Assembly (NCBI GenBank): GCA_016713365.1
Contig: JADJPG010000022.1
Location: 1 to 64,000 of the forward strand
Length of the DNA: 64,000 nt
Direction: 5' to 3'
Source of the DNA: Verrucomicrobiota bacterium
Lineage (GTDB): Bacteria > Verrucomicrobiota > Verrucomicrobiia > Limisphaerales > JADJPG01
Made by a program: the position numbers and the translations under genes. The notes below the pieces were generated by a model. The model was not told the origin of the DNA. It worked only from the letters and a program-made list of their open reading frames with translations, and searched no databases. Positions 17,028 through 25,143 of this stretch are shown in pieces. Position 1 is the stretch's first letter. The number at the start of each line of letters is the position of its first letter.

Positions 17028-17390
17028 CTACAGAAGAACGAGGGAGACCGGAGGTGCGCGATCGGAGAGAAGTCGAAGGTCAATGCGCTGCAAGTGGGGT
17101 GACTGCTCCGCCATCGCGAGGTAAATCACTTCAGGCACAGGTTGCACGAAATTCTCCGCCTGCGGCACGTCCAGGGCAGTTCCCTTCGTGAATGCCGTAA
17201 CCAGACAGTCGTGCCCGGGTTGAGCAGCGTCGTCGTGAAGGCAACGATGAAGAGTGTCGGAAGCGGAGAGGCAAAGAAGCGCGAACCAAAGTCCCAGCAT
17301 CAACAACGCGGACGCCGGCTTGCTGAAGCAGCGAACTCGACTGGATGTGGTTTCAGCGCGCAACGGTTTGAGATAAAGCAGAACCATCAC
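17028..17390 (-). CDS. Small Cys/His-containing envelope protein of unknown function
   Basis: A 120-residue protein with one hydrophobic segment (ASALLMLGLWFALLCLSASD), probably an N-terminal anchor or signal, followed by a cluster of possible metal ligands: HRCLHDDAAQPGHDC. The rest of the outer part has no recognised fold. It lies between the DUF3299 lipoprotein and the porin gene on the same strand, so a role in zinc handling is plausible. That role is inference only. Confidence 0.6.
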   Translation of the reverse strand: MMVLLYLKPLRAETTSSRVRCFSKPASALLMLGLWFALLCLSASDTLHRCLHDDAAQPGHDCLVTAFTKGTALDVPQAENFVQPVPEVIYLAMAEQSPHLQRIDLRLLSDRAPPVSLVLL

Positions 17391-17438
17391 TTTCTACGCA
17401 AGGAGATCCTTCGGAACAACGCGCGAACGCGTTAGCGT

Positions 17439-18137
17439 CTATTTGCTCGCGGCCTCCCCGTGCGGCATCTCGATCACCGATTCGGCATCGAGCTGATAGA
17501 TACCCGTCAGGTAGCCCTGCACATACATTTCGCCGACACGAATCGTTCCCGAAACCTTCCAAGGCACCGGATCGCCCGGCTTGATCCCGGGCGGAAAGTT
17601 CACCCGCATGAAATGATTGATCTGCGCCTGCACGCCGAAGCAGCACGTCCCCTGATCCCTCAGCAATAGGAACTCCGTGACCACGCCACGCCGTGTGCGC
17701 ATCGGGAGAATGTAACCGGTCACGATCACCTGCTTGCCATCGTACGCCTTGATCTCGGGCGGGATGGTGTCGTGGGACGCGAGCATCGCCCGGCCGGCAT
17801 TCGTCTCGGAATAGAACTCGTACAGTTCGTATTTGAAGGCGGACAGTTTATCGAAGCCCGGACGAATGAAGCCATCCTCCACCACGTCCGGCCGCGCACG
17901 CAGGCTGGCCATCTCCACCTCACTGAGGATATTCGATGTACTGCCAACGCGGTTCGTCCCGGGCGTAACGCTTTGAATCTGCCCACCACGGACATTGGTA
18001 GAATTCAAGTTCGCCACGGACGGATTGTCTCCCCGGCCACAGCCCAGCCAGCTGGCAACCAACGCGACCAGCGCGAACAGCTTCCAGGCCCCTGCCCGGC
18101 AGTCGTTTCGATTTTCGCGATCGCGTCGATTCATCAA
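17439..18137 (-). CDS. DUF3299-type lipoprotein
   Basis: A 232-residue protein with a charged N-terminus, a hydrophobic stretch and a lipobox (ASWLGC, Cys near residue 33), so it is probably a lipoprotein. The C-terminal 150 residues match the DUF3299 pattern as I know it: GKQVIVTGYILPMR, EFLLLRDQGTCCFG with a double cysteine, and VSGTIRVGEMYVQGYLTGIYQLDAESV. These domains are OB-like and often sit beside metal or ABC transport genes. It is the first gene of the leftward zinc cluster, 48 bp before the Cys/His protein. Function is not known. Confidence 0.8.
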   Translation of the reverse strand: MMNRRDRENRNDCRAGAWKLFALVALVASWLGCGRGDNPSVANLNSTNVRGGQIQSVTPGTNRVGSTSNILSEVEMASLRARPDVVEDGFIRPGFDKLSAFKYELYEFYSETNAGRAMLASHDTIPPEIKAYDGKQVIVTGYILPMRTRRGVVTEFLLLRDQGTCCFGVQAQINHFMRVNFPPGIKPGDPVPWKVSGTIRVGEMYVQGYLTGIYQLDAESVIEMPHGEAASK

Positions 18138-18259
18138 GGCAATCAGACATCATCCCCCGACTGACCGCAAGGTGCCCGGTGGTGACGCGTGGAAACCCGG
18201 ACTGGCTTTTGTGACCGGGAGATTGTATAAGCTTCGAGAACTTCGTCACGATACCGCCT

Positions 18260-19456
18260 ATGCAACCGATGTTTCCTCGCTCTTTCCGCGGCTCCCTTCT
18301 CGCGCTCGCCGTCCTCACCTCCGGCGCCTCCGCTGTTCATGGGCAGGCTTTCAAATACTTGACCGAGGTTCCGGACTACGAATGGCATGCTGGCTGTTTC
18401 GGAACGGCGTCCGGCAACCTGGCCGGCTTCTGGGACCGCCACGGAATGACGAATTTTTACTCGGGCCCCACCGGAGGAGGCCTGGCACCGCTGAGCAGTC
18501 GAGGCGCAAACCGGGGAATCTTCGGGTTGTGGGCGTCTCAGGCAGGTGTGGATGGGCGACCGATTGGTGAACCCGGTCACATAGACGACTACTGGGTCAC
18601 CTACGAAAGCACCGCCAACGATCCCTACGTCACCTTTGGCCGTCCTGAACACGCGCCCGACTGCATCGGCGATTTTCTGGGGCTGAGCCAGAAGAAGTGG
18701 ACCGACATGAACGGAGAATGTGATGGAAACATTGACGCCTTCTCGTTCGTCTTCTGGGACAAGACCGGCAACAAGCGCTCGAACCACTACCAAACCAACG
18801 CCAATCAATACGTCCCCGACATTCCGTCCGGCTTGCGCGAGTGGGCGAAATATCGGGGTTACGATGTGGACGTCTTCAGTCAGCTCCCGTCTTTCAGCCC
18901 AGAAAAGACCGGCACCGGCGGTTTCACCTACGCCGACATGAAGGCGGAAATCAATGCCGGCTATCCGGTGCTGCTTTTCCTCCAGCCGCCCGGTGAGTTC
19001 TCCCGGTCCCTCGGCTCAATGACAAAGGCGAATCCGGAAATCCACGGCGTGATGGTCTGGGGATATTACGAAGACGCCAGCGCGGGGCTTTCTCAAGGAA
19101 TTCGAATCCGCACCAGCTGGGGCTCAGGCGACGACGTGTTCGAAAATTTCGCCAACGGCCCGCTTGGCATTCTCGGTGGCTACCGCATCCGCGGCGTCAT
19201 CGGCTTCCGCCCGAAACCAAAAATCGTTCACTTTACCCGCGACGGGGCGAACATCTCGCTGGCCTGGGACGGCCCCTCTTCGCAACTCACGGACGCCATC
19301 GCTGGAACGACCACCACGGTCCATCGTTACCAGGTGGAGACAAAAACCTCGCTCAACGATTTGAAGTGGACCGCGATCGGATCGCCTACCACGGATCGCA
19401 CCGCGACAATTCCCGACACCGGCGCCGCGTTCTATCGCGTATCGCTTCTGCCTTGA
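18260..19456 (+). CDS. Secreted protein with a possible C39-like cysteine peptidase fold
   Basis: A 398-residue protein with a signal peptide (LLALAVLTSGASAVHGQ). The mature N-terminus VPDYEWHAGCFGTASGNLAGFWDRHG and the later EIHGVMVWGYYED with IRIRTSWGSGD resemble the Cys and His/Asn sites of secreted C39-like (papain-fold) proteins. The C-terminal 80 residues are a small beta domain ending in AAFYRVSLLP, the type of tail common on exported verrucomicrobial proteins. Peptidase activity is inference. It stands alone: divergent from the zinc cluster and convergent with the phosphohexomutase gene. Confidence 0.6.
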   Translation: MQPMFPRSFRGSLLALAVLTSGASAVHGQAFKYLTEVPDYEWHAGCFGTASGNLAGFWDRHGMTNFYSGPTGGGLAPLSSRGANRGIFGLWASQAGVDGRPIGEPGHIDDYWVTYESTANDPYVTFGRPEHAPDCIGDFLGLSQKKWTDMNGECDGNIDAFSFVFWDKTGNKRSNHYQTNANQYVPDIPSGLREWAKYRGYDVDVFSQLPSFSPEKTGTGGFTYADMKAEINAGYPVLLFLQPPGEFSRSLGSMTKANPEIHGVMVWGYYEDASAGLSQGIRIRTSWGSGDDVFENFANGPLGILGGYRIRGVIGFRPKPKIVHFTRDGANISLAWDGPSSQLTDAIAGTTTTVHRYQVETKTSLNDLKWTAIGSPTTDRTATIPDTGAAFYRVSLLP

Positions 19457-19468
19457 GCCGCGGGTGCG

Positions 19469-20878
19469 TTACACCCGTTCCGTCAGCGATACACCCAGCT
19501 TGAGCAGTTTCTTCGCGTCGGCGTCGGATTTCGCCTCGGCGTGAATCCGCAGGATCGGTTCCGTGCCGGACCCCCGCAGCATCAACCACGAGCCGTCGTC
19601 CGCCACGTACTTCACTCCGTCGTAGGACTTCACCTGCGCCACCGGCGACCGAAGTAGCTTCGCGGGAGGATTGGCTTTGCAGAACTCCATCAGCGCCGCG
19701 CGCTTCTCCAGCGGGAAATGCGTATCGATGCGTGAGTAACGATGCGGACCGTATTCCTTCTCCAGTTTCGCGATCAGCTTGTTAACAGAAACGCGTTCCG
19801 TCGCGAGCATCTCCAGGAGAACCAACCCCGCAAGAATGCCGTCGCGTTCAGGAATGTGCCCAGGGAAACCGATCCCGCCGCTTTCCTCGGCACCGAGAAT
19901 CACGTTTCCCTTCAACATCTCCGCGCAAATGTATTTGAAGCCAACGCCCGTCTCCACCAGCTCCAGTCCATGCGCCGCGCAAATCTTGTCGACCATTGAC
20001 GTCGTAGTGAGCGCCTTGATCATCCGCCCCTTCGCATTGCGATTCGTGATGAAGTGCTGAAGCAGCAGGCAGATGATTTGGTGCGTCGTCAGCGGATTCC
20101 CGCGCCCGTCCATGCCGCCAACGCGATCCGCGTCGCCGTCGGTCACCAGACAGATATCGTGCGGATGTCTCCGCAGGTAAGCCGTCGATGGACCGTAGTT
20201 CTGCGCGATGGGTTCAGGATTGATGCCGCCGAAATTCGGGTCGTGATTTCCGTTGAGCGTTGTCACACGGCAGGAAGTTCCCGCCAGCAGCTCCGCAAAG
20301 CAGCCCGCGCCGACGCCAAAGAGCGCGTCGTGGGCGAAGCGAAGCTTTGACCGTGCGATCAGTTTGAAATCCACCAGCTTCTTGATGGCCGCGTAGTGAG
20401 CAGGACGAATATCCGCAATCTTCACCGGAGCGTTCTTCGCCACGGCGACGCGAGCCACGGGATTTTTGTCGAGGAGGGATTCAACGCCCTGACACATCGA
20501 TGGCTCCGCGGAGCCGCCGAAATGCGCCTTGAGTTTGAATCCATTGAAGGACGGTGGATTGTGGCTGGCGGTGATCATCACGCCGCCGACCGCCTTCATC
20601 GCGCGCACGGCGTATGAGACAGAAGGCGTCGGAGTGGGTCGATCAGTGAGGACAACTTCGAAACCATTCCCAAGGAAAACCTCGGCTGAACGACGCGCGA
20701 ACTGGTCCGAGAGAAATCGTCGATCAAAACCGATGACTACCTTCTTACGCGTTCCTGCAATCGGATTCGCCGCCCAATAATCCGCCGTGGCCTGCGCAAC
20801 GCGCTCGACGTTGGCAAACGTGAAGTCCTCGGCAATTACCGCCCGCCATCCGTCCGTTCCAAATTTGATTTGTCCCAT
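19469..20878 (-). CDS. Phosphoglucomutase/phosphomannomutase family protein
   Basis: A 469-residue alpha-D-phosphohexomutase. The start IKFGTDGWRAVIAEDFT, the phosphoserine loop ITASHNPPSFNGFKLK, the metal site VTDGDADRVGG, the sugar loop GAEESGGIGF and the phosphate-binding RGSGTEPILRIHAEA are all present and in order. It interconverts hexose 1- and 6-phosphates, probably glucose or mannose; the substrate cannot be settled from sequence. It is a single gene with no operon partner, convergent with the C39-like gene after 12 bp. Confidence 0.92.
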   Translation of the reverse strand: MGQIKFGTDGWRAVIAEDFTFANVERVAQATADYWAANPIAGTRKKVVIGFDRRFLSDQFARRSAEVFLGNGFEVVLTDRPTPTPSVSYAVRAMKAVGGVMITASHNPPSFNGFKLKAHFGGSAEPSMCQGVESLLDKNPVARVAVAKNAPVKIADIRPAHYAAIKKLVDFKLIARSKLRFAHDALFGVGAGCFAELLAGTSCRVTTLNGNHDPNFGGINPEPIAQNYGPSTAYLRRHPHDICLVTDGDADRVGGMDGRGNPLTTHQIICLLLQHFITNRNAKGRMIKALTTTSMVDKICAAHGLELVETGVGFKYICAEMLKGNVILGAEESGGIGFPGHIPERDGILAGLVLLEMLATERVSVNKLIAKLEKEYGPHRYSRIDTHFPLEKRAALMEFCKANPPAKLLRSPVAQVKSYDGVKYVADDGSWLMLRGSGTEPILRIHAEAKSDADAKKLLKLGVSLTERV

Positions 20879-20942
20879 GAGTGTCAGTGTCCGCAGGATC
20901 TAACGTCAAATACCTGCACGTCTCAAGCTCCACCCCGGATTT

Positions 20943-21245
20943 TCACACTTCCGGAGCCGAGCCAGAACGACGATTTCGATACGCCTGCCAGAACTTCCAC
21001 CCCGCTTGGGCGGCGGTAATAAAGAACGAACCCTTGGCAAAGGCGCCGCCAGCCTTCTTGAATTTGCGTGCGAACAAGAACCCCGCCAGCGGCGCGCCCC
21101 AGGCCCATACGTTACGAGCCCAGCCGAACCCCCGTCGGATTTCGTTCGCCCGGATGCACAACTGGTCCACCTCCAGCCGCATAATCTGGCGGTTCAGATC
21201 GCTCTCGATCAGCAACTCGCGTTTGCGGCGCCGCAGTTCGTTCAA
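20943..21245 (-). CDS. Small protein coupled to the holin-like gene (YqjK-like position)
   Basis: About 100 residues from a TTG that overlaps the stop of the preceding gene (TTGA), starting NELRRRKRELLIESDLNRQ. It has a helical charged N-terminus, then WAWGAPLAGFLFARKF and a basic tail. The frame is open upstream, but that part reads as nonsense in the frame of the neighbour, so the overlapping TTG is the best start. It is the third gene of a DUF883 / holin-like / small-protein trio that parallels yqjD-yqjE-yqjK of enterobacteria. Homology with YqjK itself is not shown. Confidence 0.6.
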   Translation of the reverse strand: MNELRRRKRELLIESDLNRQIMRLEVDQLCIRANEIRRGFGWARNVWAWGAPLAGFLFARKFKKAGGAFAKGSFFITAAQAGWKFWQAYRNRRSGSAPEV

Positions 21246-21631
21246 TCCCGGGACTGTATCCACTCGATGTCCTTTTTGAGTTCTCCGATGGTGTCCGACA
21301 TGGGCGCCTTCTTGTTTTCCATCGAACGACGCAATCCGACGATTGCGTTCACCGCCAAATAAACGAACAGCAACGCGAATCCGCCCAGCACCCACGGACG
21401 CGCGTTCTCTGGCGACAGGTAGACGACCGTAACCACCACGAAGATGATCGCGAGCCCGCCGAAAAAGACCGCGGCCGCCGCCCACAGCAAGGTCGAGATG
21501 AGCCACGCCTTTTCCTCCTGCAATTCCAGCGCGAAAAGCTCCACGCGGTTCTGCACCGATCGAAGCCCCGTCTCAATCATGCGCCGGACGGAGGCCATGA
21601 TTCCTTCCGTTGTTGGCTCGTTCTCAGACAT
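21242..21631 (-). CDS. Phage-holin-superfamily (YqjE-like) membrane protein
   Basis: A 129-residue protein with an N-terminal amphipathic part (MASVRRMIETGLRSVQNRVELFALELQEEKAWL) and two membrane helices (LLWAAAAVFFGGLAIIFVVVTVVYL and WVLGGFALLFVYLAVNAIVGL). This is the pattern of the holin-X / DUF1469 family, which in E. coli includes YqjE. It lies 7 bp after the DUF883 gene. A role in membrane association under stress is family knowledge of weak strength. It is not part of a prophage here. Confidence 0.82.
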   Translation of the reverse strand: MSENEPTTEGIMASVRRMIETGLRSVQNRVELFALELQEEKAWLISTLLWAAAAVFFGGLAIIFVVVTVVYLSPENARPWVLGGFALLFVYLAVNAIVGLRRSMENKKAPMSDTIGELKKDIEWIQSRD

Positions 21632-21638
21632 GGCGAGC

Positions 21639-21950
21639 TTACTTGCGGGTCACCAGGACGCCGATGAGCAATCCCACACCGAACGCGATTCCGATAGATT
21701 GGTAAGGGTGCTCCCGGATCACCTTGTCCGTCGCCTTGGCACCAGCTATCGCCTTCTCTTCAACTTTTTGGAAGCTGCCTTTCGCACTTTCGAGACTGGC
21801 AGCCAGACGTGCGCGCGCATCCTTGGCTTTCTCCCCGAGGTCGCCTGCGCTGGCCTTGAGCAAACTCTCCGCGTCGTGCATCACGACTTTGAAATCCTGA
21901 ACCAGCTTGCCCATCGTTACATCCTGTTCCGTTGCATTTGCGTCGCTCAT
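21639..21950 (-). CDS. DUF883 (ElaB/YqjD-like) membrane-anchored protein
   Basis: A 103-residue protein starting MSDANATEQDVTMGKLVQDF at an ATG with a good AGGAG site 8 bp upstream; the longer frame to 22037 has no such site. A long helix (VVMHDAESLLKASAGDLGEKAKDARARLAASLESAK) leads to a conserved C-terminal segment, REHPYQSIGIAFGVGLLIGVLVTRK, which is the membrane anchor of the DUF883 family. E. coli members bind ribosomes in stationary phase. It is the first gene of the trio. Confidence 0.88.
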   Translation of the reverse strand: MSDANATEQDVTMGKLVQDFKVVMHDAESLLKASAGDLGEKAKDARARLAASLESAKGSFQKVEEKAIAGAKATDKVIREHPYQSIGIAFGVGLLIGVLVTRK

Positions 21951-22095
21951 TTTGTTTTCTCCTGTTGAAGGTTTGCCTATGAACCACCGAAAGCGGGTTC
22001 TCGAGGGCAACCTAGGAGTCCGCACGCAGACCGTCAACGAGATTGCCTCCCCGAAGTTTGCTGAAGATTTGCCGCAAGCGGACCGGCAACCGCTT

Positions 22096-22929
22096 TTAGC
22101 GACTCAATTGTAATGCCTGGATGGACTCAATTGCCGCGCGATCGGACGATGGACTGGGGACCAGAAGTTCGCGTCCCGCTGTCTGCCGGCGGAACGGTTT
22201 CCTACCGCCCGGAAGGTACAAGTCAGCGACGTAGCTCCCCAACGGAGAAAACCCCGGCGCGGCTGCACCCGAGATTATCGCTTCCGTTCGATGCGCTGAC
22301 ACAGTCCGGATGCGCCCATGCAGCGGCTGAATCTCCGCAGAGTTGCGGCTGAGCGCTTGGAAGAACATCGGCTTGAACGCAAGTTCACCCGCGGCCATGT
22401 AAGTGATGTTGGTGGCGTTAACGAAATATTTCCTGAATTCCTGCGAGCGAAGTCGACCTTCGGAATTGCAGCCGGTCAGAACGATGTTGTGAATGTTCAT
22501 CGCCGCCTCGCCAAGCACCGTGGCAAGATCCTTCGCCGAATACGCAGGAGTCTCCTGCCCTGCCGTCAGCAAGTCTCGATGAGGATAAATCCCGTAACGA
22601 CCGCCGTGCCACGAGAAGCCCGACCGGCCGTGCGAGTCGACAAACAGCGCGCGGTTGTTGGTGAGTCCGTTCTGCTGGACGAGTTTCAACAATCCTCCCA
22701 CGGACCAAAGATCGACGAGGTGATTACTCTCCGCCTCAGACTGCGGCGCGGTGTAATGCGATCGGAGGAATTCGAGATCGCCACCAAACTCCCCGAGCCG
22801 TTCCTCACTTCGCGCCGAGACGAACACCGGCGCCCGGCGCGACTCCATCGCCCATTTGATCAGGAGCCCTCCGATTACCATCACGAGGACGGCTCGGGCG
22901 AATGACTTAATCTTTTGTGACTCAGACAT
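22096..22929 (-). CDS. Membrane-anchored protein with a possible caspase-like His/Cys pair
   Basis: A 277-residue protein with an N-terminal membrane helix (FARAVLVMVIGGLLIKWAM). The outer part has a strand ending in a histidine, RALFVDSHGRSGF, and about 75 residues later a strand ending in a cysteine, NIVLTGCNSEGRL. The spacing and the hG / hhC arrangement recall the catalytic pair of clan CD peptidases (caspases, CHAT). No full motif set is present, so this is a pattern observation and not a family assignment. It is a single gene with no evident partners. Confidence 0.55.
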   Translation of the reverse strand: MSESQKIKSFARAVLVMVIGGLLIKWAMESRRAPVFVSARSEERLGEFGGDLEFLRSHYTAPQSEAESNHLVDLWSVGGLLKLVQQNGLTNNRALFVDSHGRSGFSWHGGRYGIYPHRDLLTAGQETPAYSAKDLATVLGEAAMNIHNIVLTGCNSEGRLRSQEFRKYFVNATNITYMAAGELAFKPMFFQALSRNSAEIQPLHGRIRTVSAHRTEAIISGAAAPGFSPLGSYVADLYLPGGRKPFRRQTAGRELLVPSPSSDRAAIESIQALQLSR

Positions 22930-23070
22930 AGTGCGCGTGCTGCGCCTGAGTCACTTAACCGCATCGCGCGGTCCCGCACTATTGTTACACCTACTCCGGA
23001 CACAGCCGGGAAAAGAGCCGGAAGCCGTCTAGGGGAAATACGGATAGCGCCGGCAATTGATCAACTCCCA

Positions 23071-24252
23071 TCACTTCGCGGGCACAAAGGAGACGGAGAC
23101 CGGCGAACCCACTTCGATGGACTGGCCCGTTGCGGTCAGCCGACCGGTGTTTGCATCAATCGCAAAGACAAAAACAGTGTCTGAACTCTGGTTGGCCGCC
23201 AGCAACCACCGTCCCGTCGGATCAATCCCGAAACTGCGAGGCGTCTTGCCCTTGGTGGAGGCATTCTCAACGTAGGACAACTTGCCCAACTTCTGATCGA
23301 TGGCATACACCGCGATGGTATCGTGCCCGCGATTGGAGCCGTAAAGGAATCGCCCGCTCGGGTGGCAAAACAACTCCGCGGTACTGAAACTTCCCTTGAA
23401 CGCCTCACCCGGCGGCAAAGTCGACAACGTTTCGAGAGTCGTCAACGCTCCAGTCTTCGGGTCGCAGGAAAACGCCGTCACCGTGCAAACCATTTCATTT
23501 ATCCCGTAGGCAAACCGTCCACTCGGATGCAGCGCGAAATGCCGCGGTCCCGAACCAGACACGACGGATGCAAAAGGCGGCGCGGCCGGAGTGAGGGTTC
23601 CTTTGCCCGAGTCGAACCGGTAAATCAAATACTGATCGAGCCCCAGGTCCGGTACGTAGGCAAAGCGATTGCGGCCATCCAAATAAATGCCGTGTGCGTG
23701 AGGCGCTTCCTGACGGGATTTGTTCATACTCGAACCAACGTGCTGCACAAATGCGCTCGCCGGCTCCAAGGCTCCAGTCTTGAGCACCGGCAACACCGCC
23801 ACGCTGCCGCCACTGTAATTGGCCACCAAAACGTTGCGACCTGACTTGTCGACGATGATGTGGCACGGAGCCCCGCCTCGGGAGGATTGGACGTTGATGA
23901 GCGACAACTTCCCGGACTTCGCATCCAAAGAAAACGAACTGACGGACCCCGCCGGCTTGCCTTCGAACTTGCCGACCTCGTTCACGGCATACAGGTAACG
24001 GTTGCCCGGATGAACCGCGAGAAAGCTAGGACTCGGTGTCTCAGCCGCCAGCTCAGCCTTGGACAATTCCCCGCTCTTGGTATCGAAGCGCGAGACGTAG
24101 ATGCCCTTGCTCTTCGCGCCCGTGTAGGTTCCGAAATAGACCAGATACTCGCGAGCGATCGCCGACGAAATCAGGCACACGAGAAACGCTGCGTGCAGAA
24201 GGCAACGCGCAGCCACACGCCACAACCGCGGACGGAGAAAGGAGATGTTCAT
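23071..24252 (-). CDS. Secreted lactonase-family beta-propeller protein
   Basis: About 393 residues from the ATG at 24252, which begins a clear signal peptide (CLLHAAFLVCLISSAIA); a start at 24288 adds 12 residues. The mature protein starts EYLVYFGTYTGAKSKGIYV and repeats the seven-bladed propeller pattern (FLAVHPGNRYLYAVNE, CHIIVDKSGRNVLVANYSGG, HFALHPSGRFAYGINE, PRSFGIDPTGRWLLAANQ). This is the Pgl/YbhE lactonase family. Cytoplasmic members hydrolyse 6-phosphogluconolactone; exported ones like this probably act on other sugar lactones. It has no operon partner. Confidence 0.87.
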   Translation of the reverse strand: MNISFLRPRLWRVAARCLLHAAFLVCLISSAIAREYLVYFGTYTGAKSKGIYVSRFDTKSGELSKAELAAETPSPSFLAVHPGNRYLYAVNEVGKFEGKPAGSVSSFSLDAKSGKLSLINVQSSRGGAPCHIIVDKSGRNVLVANYSGGSVAVLPVLKTGALEPASAFVQHVGSSMNKSRQEAPHAHGIYLDGRNRFAYVPDLGLDQYLIYRFDSGKGTLTPAAPPFASVVSGSGPRHFALHPSGRFAYGINEMVCTVTAFSCDPKTGALTTLETLSTLPPGEAFKGSFSTAELFCHPSGRFLYGSNRGHDTIAVYAIDQKLGKLSYVENASTKGKTPRSFGIDPTGRWLLAANQSSDTVFVFAIDANTGRLTATGQSIEVGSPVSVSFVPAK

Positions 24253-24325
24253 GGGCGGATGGAACACCGGGCGAGTCCATGAATTCAAGCACGGTCTCGC
24301 TCAATAAAACTTCTCCCTGAAAAAC

Positions 24326-24360
24326 AAGAGCGGGAACGGCGTCGCCACCGTTCCCGTCTT
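24326..24360 (-). terminator. Intrinsic terminator after the two-component operon
   Basis: A 9-bp stem (CGGGAACGG at 24331-24339 with CCGTTCCCG at 24348-24356), extended by AAGA/TCTT around one bulge. It lies about 46 bp past the response-regulator stop. On the minus strand it is followed by TTGTTTTT. It separates the two-component operon from the lactonase gene. Confidence 0.8.
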
Positions 24361-24405
24361 ACTTATGTTACCAACCAACCGGCGATGTCTCCCGCCGGCA
24401 AAGCC

Positions 24406-25143
24406 TCAAGCCGCCGCTTCGTGGTGCACCCAGTGAAAGGCATGCTGCACGAGCTCCGTGGCGTTCTTCAAGTTGAGCTTGCTCTTGATGTACTCACGGT
24501 AAGCCTCGACCGTTCGCACGCTGAGATGAAGTTGCCCGGCAATCTGGCGGGTGCTGCAGCCTTCGCCAATCAGGCGAAACACCTCCAGCTCACGATCGGT
24601 GAGCTGTTCGATGGGCGAGCTCACCACCTTGCCTTTGCCGCTGGCCATCTGCTGGAGCATCTTGCTCTTCATCTTCTCGCTGAGGAAAATCTCACCTTGA
24701 AGCACCTTGCGAATCGCCACCAGCACCTGCTCGATCGCTTCTTCCTTCATGATGTAACCCAAACTGCCGGCACGCAGAGCCCGTTCGGCATAAAGAGATT
24801 CGTCATGCATCGAAAGCACCAGCGTCGGCAGCTCCGGGTAGCGAGCCTTCAGGTTCTTCACCAGCTCGATTCCGTTGCTGCCCTTCAGCGAGATGTCGAT
24901 CACCGCGATGTCTGGATTCAACGTACCCACCAGATCGAAGGCGGTCGCCCCATCCTCCGCTTCGCCGCAGATCATCATGTCCGCCTCGTGATTGATCAAT
25001 CGTCCCAGGCCAGCCCGAAGAATCGGATGATCATCCACCAGCAAGACCTTGGTCTTGGGCTTGCGATTAACAATAGGTTCGGCCGCTGGCTTTGCCGGCT
25101 GTTCCGCGTCCTTGAGCTTGTTTTGTTTTGATTCAGTTTTCAT
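24406..25143 (-). CDS. NarL/LuxR-type response regulator
   Basis: About 245 residues from the ATG at 25143, which overlaps the kinase stop by 11 bp. After a 30-residue charged leader comes a receiver domain (VLLVDDHPILRAGLG, phosphoacceptor in DIAVIDISLKGSNG, lysine in YIMKEEA) and a LuxR-type HTH (LTDRELEVFRLIGEGCSTRQIAGQLHLSVRTVEAYREYIKSKL). It should be phosphorylated by the upstream kinase and bind DNA. A terminator follows. Its targets are unknown. Confidence 0.93.
   Translation of the reverse strand: MKTESKQNKLKDAEQPAKPAAEPIVNRKPKTKVLLVDDHPILRAGLGRLINHEADMMICGEAEDGATAFDLVGTLNPDIAVIDISLKGSNGIELVKNLKARYPELPTLVLSMHDESLYAERALRAGSLGYIMKEEAIEQVLVAIRKVLQGEIFLSEKMKSKMLQQMASGKGKVVSSPIEQLTDRELEVFRLIGEGCSTRQIAGQLHLSVRTVEAYREYIKSKLNLKNATELVQHAFHWVHHEAAA

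Noticed and set aside
21242..21631. Prophage remnant suggested by the holin-family protein
   Set aside because: The neighbours are DUF883 and a small helical protein, the chromosomal yqjDE-type context; no phage genes are nearby.
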